64,000 bases of DNA from Ooceraea biroi (Eukaryota > Arthropoda > Insecta > Hymenoptera > Formicidae), in contig NC_039518.1 in assembly GCF_003672135.1 (NCBI RefSeq), forward strand, positions 2,232,001-2,296,000. Reading direction: 5' to 3'. Positions 12,601 through 23,409 of this stretch are shown in pieces (position 1 is the first letter of the stretch; each line of letters opens with the position of its first letter). The translations under genes were made by a program, and so were the position numbers. The notes beneath the pieces were generated by a model. That model did no database searches. It saw nothing but the letters and a program-made list of their open reading frames with translations, and had not been told where the DNA came from.

Positions 12601-15600
12601 ACACTATTAGAGCTTGAATGGCAAGTCTTCTCCGGACATTGCTCCATGCGATTATTATTTGTTCCGGTCGATGCAACACGCTTTAGAGGATACACACTTT
12701 GATAATTTCGAAGAAGTGCGAAAATTCGTCGACGAATGGATCAACTGAAGAGAAGAGTCATTTTATCGCGGTGGAATCCATCTCTTGCCAGAGCATTAAA
12801 TGTTGATCGTACAACAGTTACCAAACATTTACATGAAATGGGAAAAATTCAGAAAGAAGGGAAATGGGTTCGACATCAATTATCGGAAAGTGCCATTTGA
12901 ACATTTGCATTTCGTTGATCGCCGGGCAAAAAAAGAAGAGTCTTTTGTCTCGGATTGTTACTGGGGATGAAAAGTGGATCTATTTTGATAATCCGAAACG
13001 CGGAAAATCATGGGTGGATCCAGGCGAACCATCAACATCCACTCCGAGACGCAATATTCACGGTTCAAAAGTAATGCTCTGTACTTGGTGGGATAGTGTA
13101 CTATGAGCTGTTAAATCCGCACGAGACTATCACGGCTGATCGTTATCGACACCAATTGTACAAGTTGAAGCGAGCATTGGACGAAAAACGACCACCAATT
13201 GCGAGCAAACGACGGAAAGTGATTCTTCTTCGTGACAACGCTCGACCTCACGTTGCGTTATCAGTGAAACAAACACTATTAGAGCTTGAATGGCAAGTCT
13301 TCTCCGGACATTGCTCCATGCGATTATTATTTGTTCCGGTCGATGCAACACGCTTTAGAGGATACACACTTTGATAATTTGGAAGAAGTGCGAAAATTCG
13401 TCGACGAATGGATCGACTCAAAAGAAGAGTCATTTTATCGCGGTGGAATCCATCTCTTGCCAGAGCATTAAATGTTGATCGTACAACAGTTACCAAACAT
13501 TTACATGAAATGGGAAAAATGAAGAAAGAAGGGAAATGGGTTCGATATCAATTATCGGAAAGTGCCATTGCGAACCGGTTGAACATTTGCATTTCGTTGA
13601 TCGCCGGGCAAAAAAAGAAGAGTCTTTTGTCTCGGATTGTTACTGGGGATGAAAAGTGGATCTATTTTGATAATCCCAAACGCGGAAAATCATGGGTGGA
13701 TTCAGGCGAACCACCAACATCCACTCCGAGACGCAATATTCACGGTTGAAAAGTAATGCTCTGTATTTGGTGGGATAGTGTACTATGAGCTGTTAAATCC
13801 GCACGAGACTGTCACGGCTGATCGTTATCGACACCAATTGTACAAGTTGAAGCAAGCATTGGACCAAAACCGACCACCAATTGCGAGTAAACGACGGAAA
13901 GTGATTCTTCTTCGTGACAACGCTCGACCTCACGTTGCGTTATCAGTGAAACAAACACTATTAGAGCGTGAATGGCAAATCTTCTCCGGACATTGCTCCA
14001 TGCGATTATTATTTGTTCCGGTCGATGCAACACGCTTTAGAGGATACACACTTTGATAATTTGGAAGAAGTGCGAAAATTCGTCGACGAATGGATCAACT
14101 GAAAAGAAGAGTGATTTTATCTTGGTGGAATCCATCTCTTGCCAGAAAGATGGGAAAAAGTTATAGAAAACGAAGGAAAATATTTTGATGAAGGTATTGA
14201 TTCATTATCATATTTAAATACATGCGTTTTTGAGCAAAAAAAACCCTCAAAACTAAATCACACCCCTAATATATTACGTGTTGAGAAGAGGCCAACAGCG
14301 TGCAGATATTTTTAACATTAATTTTAATATTTCATATAGAGTGAAAGCCGCGAATCGCGTTGAAGGTGGTTCCGAAGATAACAATGGAAGCAATGTATGG
14401 ACCAAGCTCGAAACCGACGTTGCGGATTCGTATTCCCCGCCGGTCTTGGAGAGCAGCGACGTGCCGGACTTGCAAAGGAACAGAGTAAGATTGAACAAAT
14501 TATCAGATTTTATTTCACCTAAAAAATATAAATGTAAATAATTAAATTTTACGCATCTACGTTTACGTTTAGGCATTCGAGGAGCTACGTGCTGTGTTTA
14601 CCACCGAGTTCGCCCACAAAGCGTACATGCTCTTCTATAGATGCGTTGACAGCGAGGTGATAGGACAGATACTTAAAAACCACGAGCGTATACAAGAGCT
14701 CTGTCACGATTACGAGCAGGGAGTAAAGACGGACGCCTCGAATACCGGTAGATGTTCAATAAAATTTTTATCTTCGACTTTCATTCGTCGTCTCGATTAA
14801 AGAGTGACGCCTCAATCTCTCGTATCGTTATTCAAGATAATGCGGACAAGTACACGTGCGACGCATTGCCCACCGTGGACCGTGACGTGGCGCAGAACGT
14901 GGAGTCGATCGACAAGAGCGCCTGCAGCTTCGGGAACATATCTGTGGTAGGAAATCGATTCGAGATACAGAAGGACGATGCGAAAGCTCAGTCGGCGACG
15001 GAGGTGGGCGCGGCGGCGGCCGGTCGTGAGGCGACGTGCCCGTCTTCCGCCGGCAGGCAGCTGCGTGGCAACTGGCTGGCCTACTGGGAGCACGAGATAG
15101 GGAGGCCGGACAAAGACATGATATTCAACATAAAGCAGATAAAACTGCAGAGCTTCAGCGGGCACACGAACAGCGTGAGGTGTTTGTACGTGCTGGACAA
15201 CGAGAACAGTTTTATGAGTGGCGGTAGGGACAAGACCGTGAAGTTGTGGAGTCTGCGAAGCCAGGTAAGATTTATAATAATTCAGACAGAGTATAGCGTT
15301 GTTAATCGACATTCCATCAACCGTCAACGTTACGCAACTCTCAGGGCGACGGAAGTACAGTTTCATCGTGCCAGCATACGTACACCGGGCACAAAAAGTC
15401 TATCCTCTCGCTCACGTTCTTGGAATCCCTGAGATACGCGGTCACGTGCGACGGTGCGATTCATTGCTGGGACCCGTTCATGGGCTCGCTCTTGGGCTGC
15501 CCGGAGAGCAGTCGCCCCGTCCCGGTGAACACTCTAGCCTCGAGCCCGTCGCCATCCACGACTCTCCTCGTGGGGACAACTGACATCACTCTCCGGGTCA

Positions 15601-16407
15601 TCGACTGCAGGACATTCCAATATGTTAACGAGATGAAAGTAAGCGCAACGAACGATCGAGTATCAAGTATACATACAATTGCCGCTGTAAAGCGGTAATC
15701 TCGTATAAAGATTTAGGATCGACGTGTTCGCTAGGTCTCGATGAACCCGACTGGCTTGATAAGGTGCATCGCAGTGGCGCCCAGCGGTAACTGGGTAGTC
15801 CTGGGCCAGGCGTCGGGCTTCTTAACGATCCTCGACACCCGCACCGGCTTGATCATCGCGTCTTGGAAGGGACACGAGTGCGAGGTAATTGAAAATAATC
15901 TGTCGATACTGCTGACGACTCGGGACTTGATAGAAGCACTCGTTTAATCGTTGATTCTTAATGGCACAAGGTGCTGCAACTGGAAGCGATAAACGAGACC
16001 ACCATAGTCAGCTCCTCGTTGGACCAAACTATCGCAGTGTGGAGCGCGGTGGACGGGAAACTTAAATTTCACATGAAGTAAGGGGACTCCTAGTATCGTT
16101 ACCGAAAATTGCGCGTGATAAAACACCGCTCGATACATCGAAATTAATTAATGTAAGTGTAAAATCTTCTTTCAGAGGCGCCACGGAACCTGTCCACTGC
16201 ATGGCGACGTACGAGCAAGAATTAGTAATAGGGACAACGGCGAATCGTATCGGCGTCTATAGCGCTGTAGAAGTCACCGCCTCGTTCTCGTCGTCCAAGT
16301 TAAAATCGGACGCTTTTAAAGGCGTCCTCACCGCCATGGCTGTCCTCCCTCTCAATCAGCTGCTGTTACTGGGCGCCGACAACGGTGGAATCACATTACT
16401 GTGTTGA
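617..16407 (+). CDS. WDR81: WD repeat-containing protein 81 (BEACH + WD40), 18 exons
   Basis: WDR81 is an endosomal BEACH/WD40 protein. With WDR91 it restrains PI3-kinase complex activity during early-to-late endosome conversion, and it also acts in aggrephagy (family knowledge). Exons that stay in frame: 617-832, 912-1089, 1182-1437, 1542-1704, 1791-2189, 3406-3606, 4961-5106, 5194-5381, 5455-6050, 6131-6552, 6622-6918, 14340-14484, 14573-14722, 14803-15264, 15345-15638, 15735-15884, 15971-16077 and 16176-16407. They total 4602 nt, or 1533 residues; human WDR81 is about 1940. In-frame TGA codons just upstream of 617 support that ATG. A kinase-like segment (1542-1704) precedes the BEACH domain (1791-5106; SNFDYLTALNNLAGRR and RDLTKSKFRLNKGD are visible). 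C-terminal WD repeats start near 15150 (SGGRDKTVKLWS). The exon 5 donor at 2190 appears to be GC rather than GT. Intron 6 holds a mariner and intron 11 a 7.3 kb mariner array. Confidence 0.93.
2276..3268. mobile_element. Nested palindromic (foldback/MITE) element with TTA target duplication
   Basis: A 993-bp non-coding element in WDR81 intron 5. Its ends CAAGTAAACC and GGTTTACTTG are inverted and flanked by TTA at 2273-2275 and 3269-3271. The outer arms match over about 170 bp, but the left arm lacks about 200 bp present in the right arm. A second inverted pair (about 2462-2540 and 2603-2682) sits inside it, as if one palindrome inserted into another. A TTA duplication fits PIF/Harbinger-like elements, but no transposase is present to confirm that. 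Confidence 0.75.
3615..4893 (+). mobile_element. Mariner M1, full length, TA-flanked
   Basis: A 1279-bp element bounded by inverted repeats starting TTGGGTCGTCCGGAAAGTTC, with TA duplicated at 3613-3614 and 4894-4895. It inserted only 6 bp after the 5' splice site of WDR81 intron 6 (exon end 3606), leaving GTAAAG intact. Its ends differ from those of M2 and M3. Confidence 0.95.
3795..4820 (+). pseudogene. Mariner M1 transposase, broken by two frameshifts
   Basis: A mariner transposase of about 340 residues is recognisable: an N-terminal helix-turn-helix region, then the catalytic block with TGDEKW, QDNARPH and YSPDIAPSDFHLF, which supply the three acidic residues of the DD(34)D triad. Reading starts at 3795, shifts frame near 3990 and shifts back near 4165. 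The two breaks nearly compensate, but together they scramble or truncate the DNA-binding half. The catalytic part (4170-4820) is open and intact. The copy is therefore probably inactive; the breaks could also be sequencing errors. Confidence 0.88.
6978..14269 (+). mobile_element. Giant mariner M2 with internally amplified transposase, 7.3 kb
   Basis: One pair of outer inverted repeats (TTAGGAGTGTGATTTAG at 6978; its complement ends at 14269) is flanked by TA at 6976-6977 and 14270-14271. Inside are a unique 5' part (6978-7412), ten tandem copies of a ~672-bp transposase segment, and a unique 3' tail (from 14147). A normal mariner is about 1.3 kb, so this is one element swollen about six-fold. 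It sits in WDR81 intron 11 in the sense orientation. The transposase is of mariner type (TGDEKWIYFDNPK, LLRDNARPH and SPDIAPCDYYLF in another frame), and every unit carries frame breaks. Confidence 0.93.
7413..14146 (+). repeat. Ten-copy tandem array, ~672-bp unit (M2 transposase segment)
   Basis: CTTGCCAGA recurs at 7413, 8085 and at each later unit boundary, ending at 14138. The span of 6725 bp equals ten units with small indels (-2, -3 and +10). The unit runs from the end of the helix-turn-helix region to near the C-terminus of the transposase. Shared lesions include a missing stretch before the third catalytic aspartate and a frame break near WWDS. Most units also lack 10 bp (GCGAACCGGT) that is kept only in the last unit, near 13569. 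Confidence 0.93.
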
Positions 16408-16459
16408 GAATCACAGGCGTTATTTACTAAGTATGCGCAACTGGTTGAAACACTGTTAA

Positions 16460-17164
16460 GGGGGAGCCTGCTTTAGAACGCTGAAAATAAGGTATATTTT
16501 ACGAATTGTTTTTGGAGAAACTATACAGCGGATCATTATAAAACTTTGATGCATTTATTAGTACGTGTTCAAAGATAAAAAAAATTATTTTTTTATTTGA
16601 ATATATCGCTTGTAGAGGTCGTCCTGGAGAAATCTTAGTGCAGCCGCGTCGCCGGCATCGCAAATTGGTGAGCATTCTCCTGCCTCCAAATTTCGTCTAA
16701 ACTGAAAAATTGAAATATCTTCTCGTTATTTATGAATTCCCATCGTCGATGAACCAAAGAGAGAAGAAAAAAGTTGAAAAGTGCCAAAATGGTGGAGCTT
16801 AGAACACAAAAGTACGATTTTTAGGCAAAGTTGTTGAACTTTTTCATGCAAAAGTAATGTTTTTATGAATATTAAAGGTTCATCGACGATGGGAATTCAT
16901 AAATAACGAGAAAATATTTCAATTTTTCAGTTTGGATGAAATTTGGAGGCAGGAGAATGCTCACCAATTTACAATGCCGGCTGCACTAAGATGCCTCCAG
17001 GACGACCTCTACAGGCGATATGTTCAAATAAAAAAATAATTTTTTTATCTTTAAACATGTACTAATAAATGCATCAAAGTTTTATAATGATCCGCTGTAT
17101 AGTTTCTCCAAAACAATTCGTAAAATTATACCTTATTTTCAACGTTCTAAAGCAGGCTCCCCCC
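16460..17164. mobile_element. TTAA-flanked palindromic element, type A
   Basis: A 705-bp element flanked by TTAA at 16456-16459 and 17165-17168. Its arms of roughly 290 bp are inverted copies (GGGGGAGCCTGCTTTAGAAC at the left) around a loop of about 120 bp. It has no coding capacity. TTAA targeting is typical of piggyBac-type elements, so this is probably a non-autonomous relative. It lies between the convergent 3' ends of WDR81 and RINT1 and carries AATAAA on both strands (17064-17069 on +; 16554-16559 on -). Confidence 0.85.
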
Positions 17165-17288
17165 TTAAGTATAAGCGAGGATGCGTGGGAGGATGATCGT
17201 TTCAACGGAATTTACCGAATGCACCATGGGAATCTGCTGCTGTACAATAAATTTCATTTTTACAAGGCATTTACCCAGGGAGAGTCTC

Positions 17289-20200
17289 TTATGTACAGAT
17301 AATGTCAGTTCTAGTCGCTAACACCTTCAGAGCAACCTCGGGGGACATTTTGTACACGCCGATGTCCGATAAGACTTCAACCGATGCACTTTTATCGTTG
17401 TTACTCAGCGTTTCCCGCAGTAGTATTGCCGAGCCGATTAAAATATTTAAAAGTACACATGCTTCCTTGATTCTGAAAAACATTCAAGCAGTTTCTATTA
17501 TTACGCGTACTCTCGATAAATAAATTCGAGTCTTTTAGTGATGCTTCATGCACGGACTTACAAAGGAAAGTACGATTCCGGCTTGTTCACGTACAGGCCG
17601 AACAGTGGGAACAGATTCCTTACAATGTCGTGTTGTAATTGTTCGCCGCCGCCGTTATTGAAGTGATTTACCAACACGACTTCCTCCAGCAGGAACTTGA
17701 GAGAGAATTTGAAAATTTAATTCAGAAATTGACAACGAAGAAGACGGCAATAAATCATCCCATCGTTACTTGCAACTTGCGCACCTGATCGAACTGAGAG
17801 GCCAGGCTCTTCCAAGCTTGGTGAAACAGCGGCAGGGCGAGGGCGTTGTGCAGTACGTGAAGACGTGCGGCCAGTTCTTGGAACACGGGGCAACCGCTTG
17901 GCGTCACCGACAGCGAGGCAATTTCTTTCGAAGACTGCATCGCGAACCACCTGACGAGACAGTAGGGAATGCTTCAGTTTAAGTAACAGAAACAAATGAA
18001 AGATGAATAACGACGCGGTCAGGTTTCATACTTGTCGGTCCTGTAAGCTCTGCTCTTCGCCTTCACGTCCAAAGCTACCGAGTCGCTGATTTCGTTTATC
18101 AGTTCCTTCTCCAATCGTTGCAGGAGAGCCACCGCCTCGTCGAACACGGTGCCTTCCATTTCCCCGATGTTCTCGCTGACGTCGTTGCCTCTGTCGGTCG
18201 CGCTCTCGACGGCCTCGGCTTGCTTCTTGAAGAAGTGCAGCTGCAGAAAGTGCTGCGCAAAGACACACGGTATCGATATTGTCAATATAACGCCTCTTGT
18301 TCTCGCGTGCAATCGTAGATGGAGAAGCTACAACGTACAACGGTCATGCCCCATTCCTCCAAAACGGCTGTGACGTAGTGCAGCGTATTGAGAATATTCG
18401 GCATCAGCGACGTCAGAGGGTCCTCGTAATTCTCGTGCAACAGCTGCAACAATCTCACCCTCCAGTCGTCGATCAGCTCCAGTTGCAACTCGAGAAACTG
18501 TAATCTTCAGCGTTACGGACGACGTTACTGTTTGGCTGCGTGACAATATTGTTAATAATACTTGTTAAATATTTCGTGCATTTTACCTGTGTCCAGGCTG
18601 AGGTAGGTGCTTGTACCTGTCGGAGATCGCGGTGAGAAGCGTGAGGAAAGCGTCCGCGCATTCGGTGACTTTCATGTCGTCCAAGTCGGGACTCGCTACC
18701 CTCTCCCACGCTGTGCTCGAGCTTAGCACCGCGTCCATCTTCTCGGTCGCATCTAAACAGCAAATACGTACTTAGCGTGCACGCGTATGTGATCCCTCAA
18801 GCGTTAGTTATTTCACGAATATTCTCTTCGCGCTCACATTTCTTCTCCATGTTGATCCACTTTAGAAATATCTGGGCTTGCGTGAGGACAAAGACAGTGG
18901 TTGGTTCAGACTGCGGATACAGCAGAGTCTCTCGCAGTTCCCTCTCGAATCCCAACGCCTCGTCCACGAGATGCGCGAACAACGTGTCGTCGTACTGCAC
19001 TACGGCCAGCTCGCAGTGCAGTTTCTCGACGGCCAATTGAACTAGGGCACGCATAAATTCGGCCTGTCGATACATCATAATTAGCGACGAGAAATTTCAA
19101 TTTAAAATTCGTCCGCTTGATATACAGGGTGTTTCCTCTAACTGTAGCACTTAGAATATCTCTGCTTCCTTTGATGATATGAAAAAAGTCAAAGGACGAA
19201 AATTGTTCGATTCAAAGAAGAGACCTAGTACTCTGGTAAGAAAATTATTTTTTTAATCTGACCTTTCACAAGATGTCAAGGTCATGAACATTTTTTTAAA
19301 CGAGATGGTATATTTTCCTTAACGAAATGACGTAGCTTGTAAAAAAACAAATTCAACCATACAGAATATGTTGACCTTCAAATGACTTTGAACCACAAAA
19401 ATCACGTTTAGGAAAAGAAACTCTATTTATTGTATGTATAACTACAAAGATGTACCTTTTTTACAGATGTTCGAAACGATCACCGTTTACTTCCATACAC
19501 TTTCGAATTCGATGAATAAACGATTGTTTTACGTTTTTGAGAGATTCCGGAGTAATTGCGGTGCACGCACGCTGAATTCTTTCTCGCATATCTTCAGGTG
19601 TTGTCGGAATATCGCGATAAACTTCATTTTTTAGGTGTCCCCAAAGAAAAGAATCAAGAGGCGTAAGATCTGGTGATCGAGCCGGCCAAGAAATTCTTCC
19701 ACCACGTCCAATCCAGCGATCAGGAAATGATTCGTTGAGTATGTTCCGTGCAAATGAAGTTTATCGCGATATTCCGACAACACCTTGTATCTTTGTAGTT
19801 ATACATACAATATATAGAGTTTCTTTTCCTAAACGTGATTTTTGTGGTTCAAAGTCATTTGAAGGTCAACATATTCTGTATGGTTGAATTTGTTTTTTTA
19901 CAAGCTACATCATTTCGTTAAGGAAAATATACCATCTCGTTTAAAAAAATGTTCATGACCTTGACATCTTGTGAAAGGTCAGATTAAAAAAAATAATTTT
20001 CTTACCAGAGTACTAGGTCTCTTCTTTGAATCGAACAATTTTCGTCCTTTGACTTTTTTCATATCATCAAAGGAAGCAGAGATATTCTAAGTGCTACAGT
20101 TAGAGGAAACACCCTGTATATATATTACACCTTTGTGTCCAAATGTCCGAGGTCTATGGAGTCCGCAACGGGTTGGACATTCTTCTGCACCCACTGAACG

Positions 20201-21579
20201 TGATCTTTGATCCACGTTAATATCTGGGTAAAAAACCACTCGGGTTTGTCCTGCCGGTTCGTCAATTTACTTCCTGTGAAGTGGTAGATGAACCTCTGCC
20301 GAAGAGGACGTGACAGTAAGTTGATCGGCAAGCTGACCGGCGCAAAATCTGTTAACAACACGGACGTCACTACTGGTTTTACCATATCTTCCCTGAAGGA
20401 AAATACCGAGAGAAGAGTTAAGGATTGCGAATGACGGGATCGAGCGAAATACAAGTTCCTTCCAACGGTCTTGCCGAGTGCTTCTCGTGACGCGTGACAG
20501 AACAAATAAATTGTTAAAGGATACGGTAACTGCAGATGAAAGAGATACTTCGTCAGTGTCCTAAATCTGGTCATTATTTCTGGTGAAGGTGCGCTCAGCG
20601 AGGCAACATTGCCCCCACAAAAAGGCCATTTTAGCATCTTCAGTAAATCATTGTATTCCCTGTATAAATATTACGTAATCATTAAATATCTAGTATGCGA
20701 ACCACTTTAAGTGCTATTATTCTGGGTATATTTAATGGGGAACATACTTAGAAAATTTCTTTTTGATTAGATTGTGCCAAAAGTGCAGCGTCTCGTGAGT
20801 GTAACTGACTAGATGATGACACGCTGACGACTGCAACTGACAACTGATATTCGTCAGATTTGTATATAAAGTTATCATAGACTCATCGTCACCAGATGAC
20901 AAGTATGTTTCCATCTCATCGCTGAGCAAAGCACAAACGTGGCGTTTTAATAATTAGTAATAAATAGTGGAAATCATAGTACTTTTGATATCTTGTATTA
21001 CCTGATATTTTCTATGTATTGTATAAAGTGCAGATAGGATAATGTCTTGTCCAGCTGGCCTATCTGGTCGATAACTTCTTGCAACTCTAAATTTTTGTCA
21101 TTCTCGCTGAGTGTCTCTTCGACTTTTGCGGTAAGGTCTGTAGAGATTCCCTGCAGCTGTTCGACGTCACAACCAACATGCTCCACGTTTTCAATCACTG
21201 CTTTTACTTTTGAAGGAGCGGTGGTCGAGGCCATGGATAACTGTGGAATAGCAAAAATATGTATAAAATTGCACACACCATACATACACATTTTGTATAA
21301 ATCTGTTAGTATTTATGAAATATTTGGTTGACTGGAAAGTCTATTGTTTTAGCAAAATTTAAGCGTGAAACTTTGTATTTAATGTAACAAGTATTTAATA
21401 CAAGTCAACCCAATAAATATGAAGCCGTAGTATAAAGTAAAACAAATACTAACCGACTTTTCAATCTCATCTTTCTCCGTTTTGAGCTGCTCGTGAAAAT
21501 CGTAGATTCCGTCGAGATTTTTCAAGTCCGCTCGCAATTGCGCATTAAACTTTAGTATAATATTCTGTTTTATGTCCAT
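17289..21579 (-). CDS. RINT1: RAD50-interacting protein 1 (TIP20/RINT1 family), 11 exons
   Basis: RINT1 is the ER-side tether subunit that joins ZW10 and NAG in the NRZ complex for Golgi-to-ER vesicle capture, with further links to G2/M control (family knowledge). Exons in transcription order: 21579-21454, 21240-21002, 20921-20748, 20659-20131, 19063-18838, 18752-18587, 18504-18339, 18252-18032, 17950-17770, 17695-17562 and 17472-17289. All phases agree and the total is 2346 nt, giving 781 residues against about 792 in human. Recognisable blocks are an N-terminal coiled-coil-like segment, KPEWFFTQILTWIKDH, LFAHLVDEALGFERELR, RLQFLELQLELIDDWR, and C-terminal RNLFPLFGLYVNKPESYF with IKEACVLLNILIGSAILL. 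An internal stop just after the exon-10 donor makes exon 10 look terminal, but the eleventh exon completes the family's usual C-terminus. Intron 4 (between 20131 and 19063) contains a transposon. Confidence 0.95.
19125..20115. mobile_element. Palindromic IS630-like element in a RINT1 intron
   Basis: A 991-bp element beginning CAGGGTGTTTCCTCTAAC, with its inverted copy at the right end and TA at 19123-19124 and 20116-20117. The inverted arms are about 310 bp, far longer than usual. Between them lies a remnant of transposase 3' coding sequence, and part of that remnant (about 19601-19630) reappears inverted near 19760-19790. The element therefore looks like an inverted-duplication derivative of an autonomous IS630/Tc1-type transposon. 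Confidence 0.85.
19461..19764 (-). pseudogene. C-terminal fragment of IS630-like transposase
   Basis: About 100 residues read openly to a TAA at 19461-19463. They include WIGRGG, WPARSPDLTPLDSFLWG (the third acidic-residue block) and a C-terminus resembling the transposase at 30754-31833. The N-terminal two thirds and the first two catalytic residues are missing, so this is a dead remnant. Confidence 0.8.
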
Positions 21580-21800
21580 CTCGACGTATATTATTCGTAG
21601 CGAGAATTAAATTGCACCATTCTAACTGAAACTCATCAGTGACGGCGAAACTCCTATCCCCTTTTAACCTGTTCCTAACCTCTCAACTTGAAACTGTCAA
21701 GACGAGCATCATTCTATCTCCGTCCAATACTCAGTGAGCAACAAAGACAGACACCGAGCAGTCACCAAGTGGAATTTAACCTCATTTTAGCAGAATACGG

Positions 21801-22657
21801 TAATTGTGAAGGAGAGCTCTTTCCTCTTCGATTTCCTTCAAACTTGGTAGAAATGTATATTTTGGTCCTAAAACACGATTGCGAGAAGGAAAATCGTCGC
21901 TCTCAAGTAGAACCAAAGTTACAGCTTACTCAAACGACAGTTTCGGGGTTAGGAAATCTGTCATACCGGCAGTTACGGGCGTAGCGCACACTGACCAAGC
22001 ATGCGCGGTGTTGGTAATTGTGAAGGAGAGCTCCTTCCTCTCCGATTTCCTTCAAACTTGGTAGAAATGTATATTTTGGTCCTAAAACACGATTACGAGA
22101 AGGAAAATCGTCGCTCTCAAGTAGAACCAAAGTTACAGCTTACTCAAACGACAGTTTCGGGGTTAGGAAATCTGTCATACCGGCAGTCTACGGGCGTAGC
22201 GCACACTGACCAAGCATGCGCGGTGTTGGTAATTGTGAAGGAGAGCTCCTTCCTCTCCGATTTCCTTCAAACTTGGTAGAAATGTATATTTTGGTCCTAA
22301 AACACGATTACGAGAAGGAAAATCGTCGCTCTCAAGTAGAACCAAAGTTACAGCTTACTCCAACGACAGTTTCGGGGTTAGGAAATCTGTCATACCGGCA
22401 GTTACGGGCGTAGCGCACACTGACCAAGCATGCGCGGTGTTGGTAATTGTGAAGGAGAGCTCCTTCCTCTCCGATTTCCTTCAAACTTGGTAGAAATGTA
22501 TATTTTGGTCCTAAAACACGATTGCGAGAAGGAAAATCGTCGCTCTCAAGTAGAACCAAAGTTACAGCTTACTCGAATGACAGTTTCGGGGTTAGGAAAT
22601 CTGTCATACCGGCAGTCTACGGGCGTAGCGCACACTGACCAAGCATGCGCGGTGTTT
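21801..22657 (+). repeat. Four tandem ~214-bp subrepeats (foldback left arm)
   Basis: The motif TAATTGTGAAGGAGAGCTC begins near 21801, 22015, 22230 and 22444, so the periods are 214, 215 and 214 bp. Copies differ by a few substitutions and small indels. Short open frames across them are not shared as a protein and are not called genes. Confidence 0.93.
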
Positions 22658-23409
22658 TTTCACACGCTTTTTATGCTTATTTTGTTCATAGTATACTTTA
22701 TAGCAGCGAAATGTAAGATTACTTGTGTTAAGGCGATCCTGGAGTCGTCTGTATTACCGGCGGAATCGGTGATTTTCCTGCACTAATTTCCAAATTGCTA
22801 TTACACTTCGGACACTGTATTTCTTTGTTTATTAAATGATGCTCATTGGCAAATAAAAAGATAATTTGGTAATTATTGTTAAATGCACGGTATTCTCTGC
22901 TTTAACCAAACTCAAACAGTTAAATAGAAATTATTCTCTACTTTAATCGAAAGTAAAAACTGCGAAAGACCTAACCCAACCCAACCGCGTTTTTTATTTA
23001 AAATCGGGAAGGTCGTCTGTAGTATACTTAATTACCAAATTATCTTTTTATTTGCCAATGAGCATCATTTAATAAACAAAGAAATACAGTGTCCGAAGTG
23101 TAATAGCAATTTGGAAATTAACACGAGTAATCTTACATTTCGCTGCTATAAAGTATACTATGAACAAAATAAGCATAAAAAGCGTGTGAAAAAACACCGC
23201 GCATGCTTGGCCAGTGTGCGCTACGCCCGTAGATTGCCGGTGTGACAGATTTCCTAACCTCGAAACTGTCACTTTTCAGCACGTAATAACTTTTTTTCTA
23301 CTTGAGAGCGACGATTTTCCTTCTCGCAATCGTGTTTTAGGACCAAAATATACATTTCTACCAAGTTTGAAGGAAATCGGAGAGGAAAGAGCTCTCCTTC
23401 ACAATTACC
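21801..23409. mobile_element. Foldback element with subrepeat arms
   Basis: A 1.6 kb inverted structure. It starts GGTAATTGTGAAGGAGAGC and ends with the complement. The left arm has four ~214-bp tandem subrepeats and the right arm one. Inner arms continue inward (about 22657-22880 against 23030-23195) to a short loop. The left arm alone carries a 51-bp insertion at 22732-22782. There is no ORF and no clear target duplication. The arrangement recalls Foldback/Galileo-type elements, but homology is not shown. Confidence 0.8.

Noticed and set aside
7413..14146. CRISPR-like or protein-coding tandem repeat
   Set aside because: The repeat units are long transposase pieces with frame breaks, without spacers.
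14723..14748. Donor at 14748 for WDR81 exon 13
   Set aside because: Its phase does not match the next exon; the donor at 14723 does.
17556..17561. TAA just after the exon-10 donor of RINT1 as its true stop
   Set aside because: It is inside the GTAAGT donor. Splicing to 17472 adds the conserved C-terminal segment.
20922..20950. Extending RINT1 exon 3 upstream through RHVCALL
   Set aside because: There is no acceptor there. The CTCAG acceptor before 20921 keeps phase and matches the family alignment.
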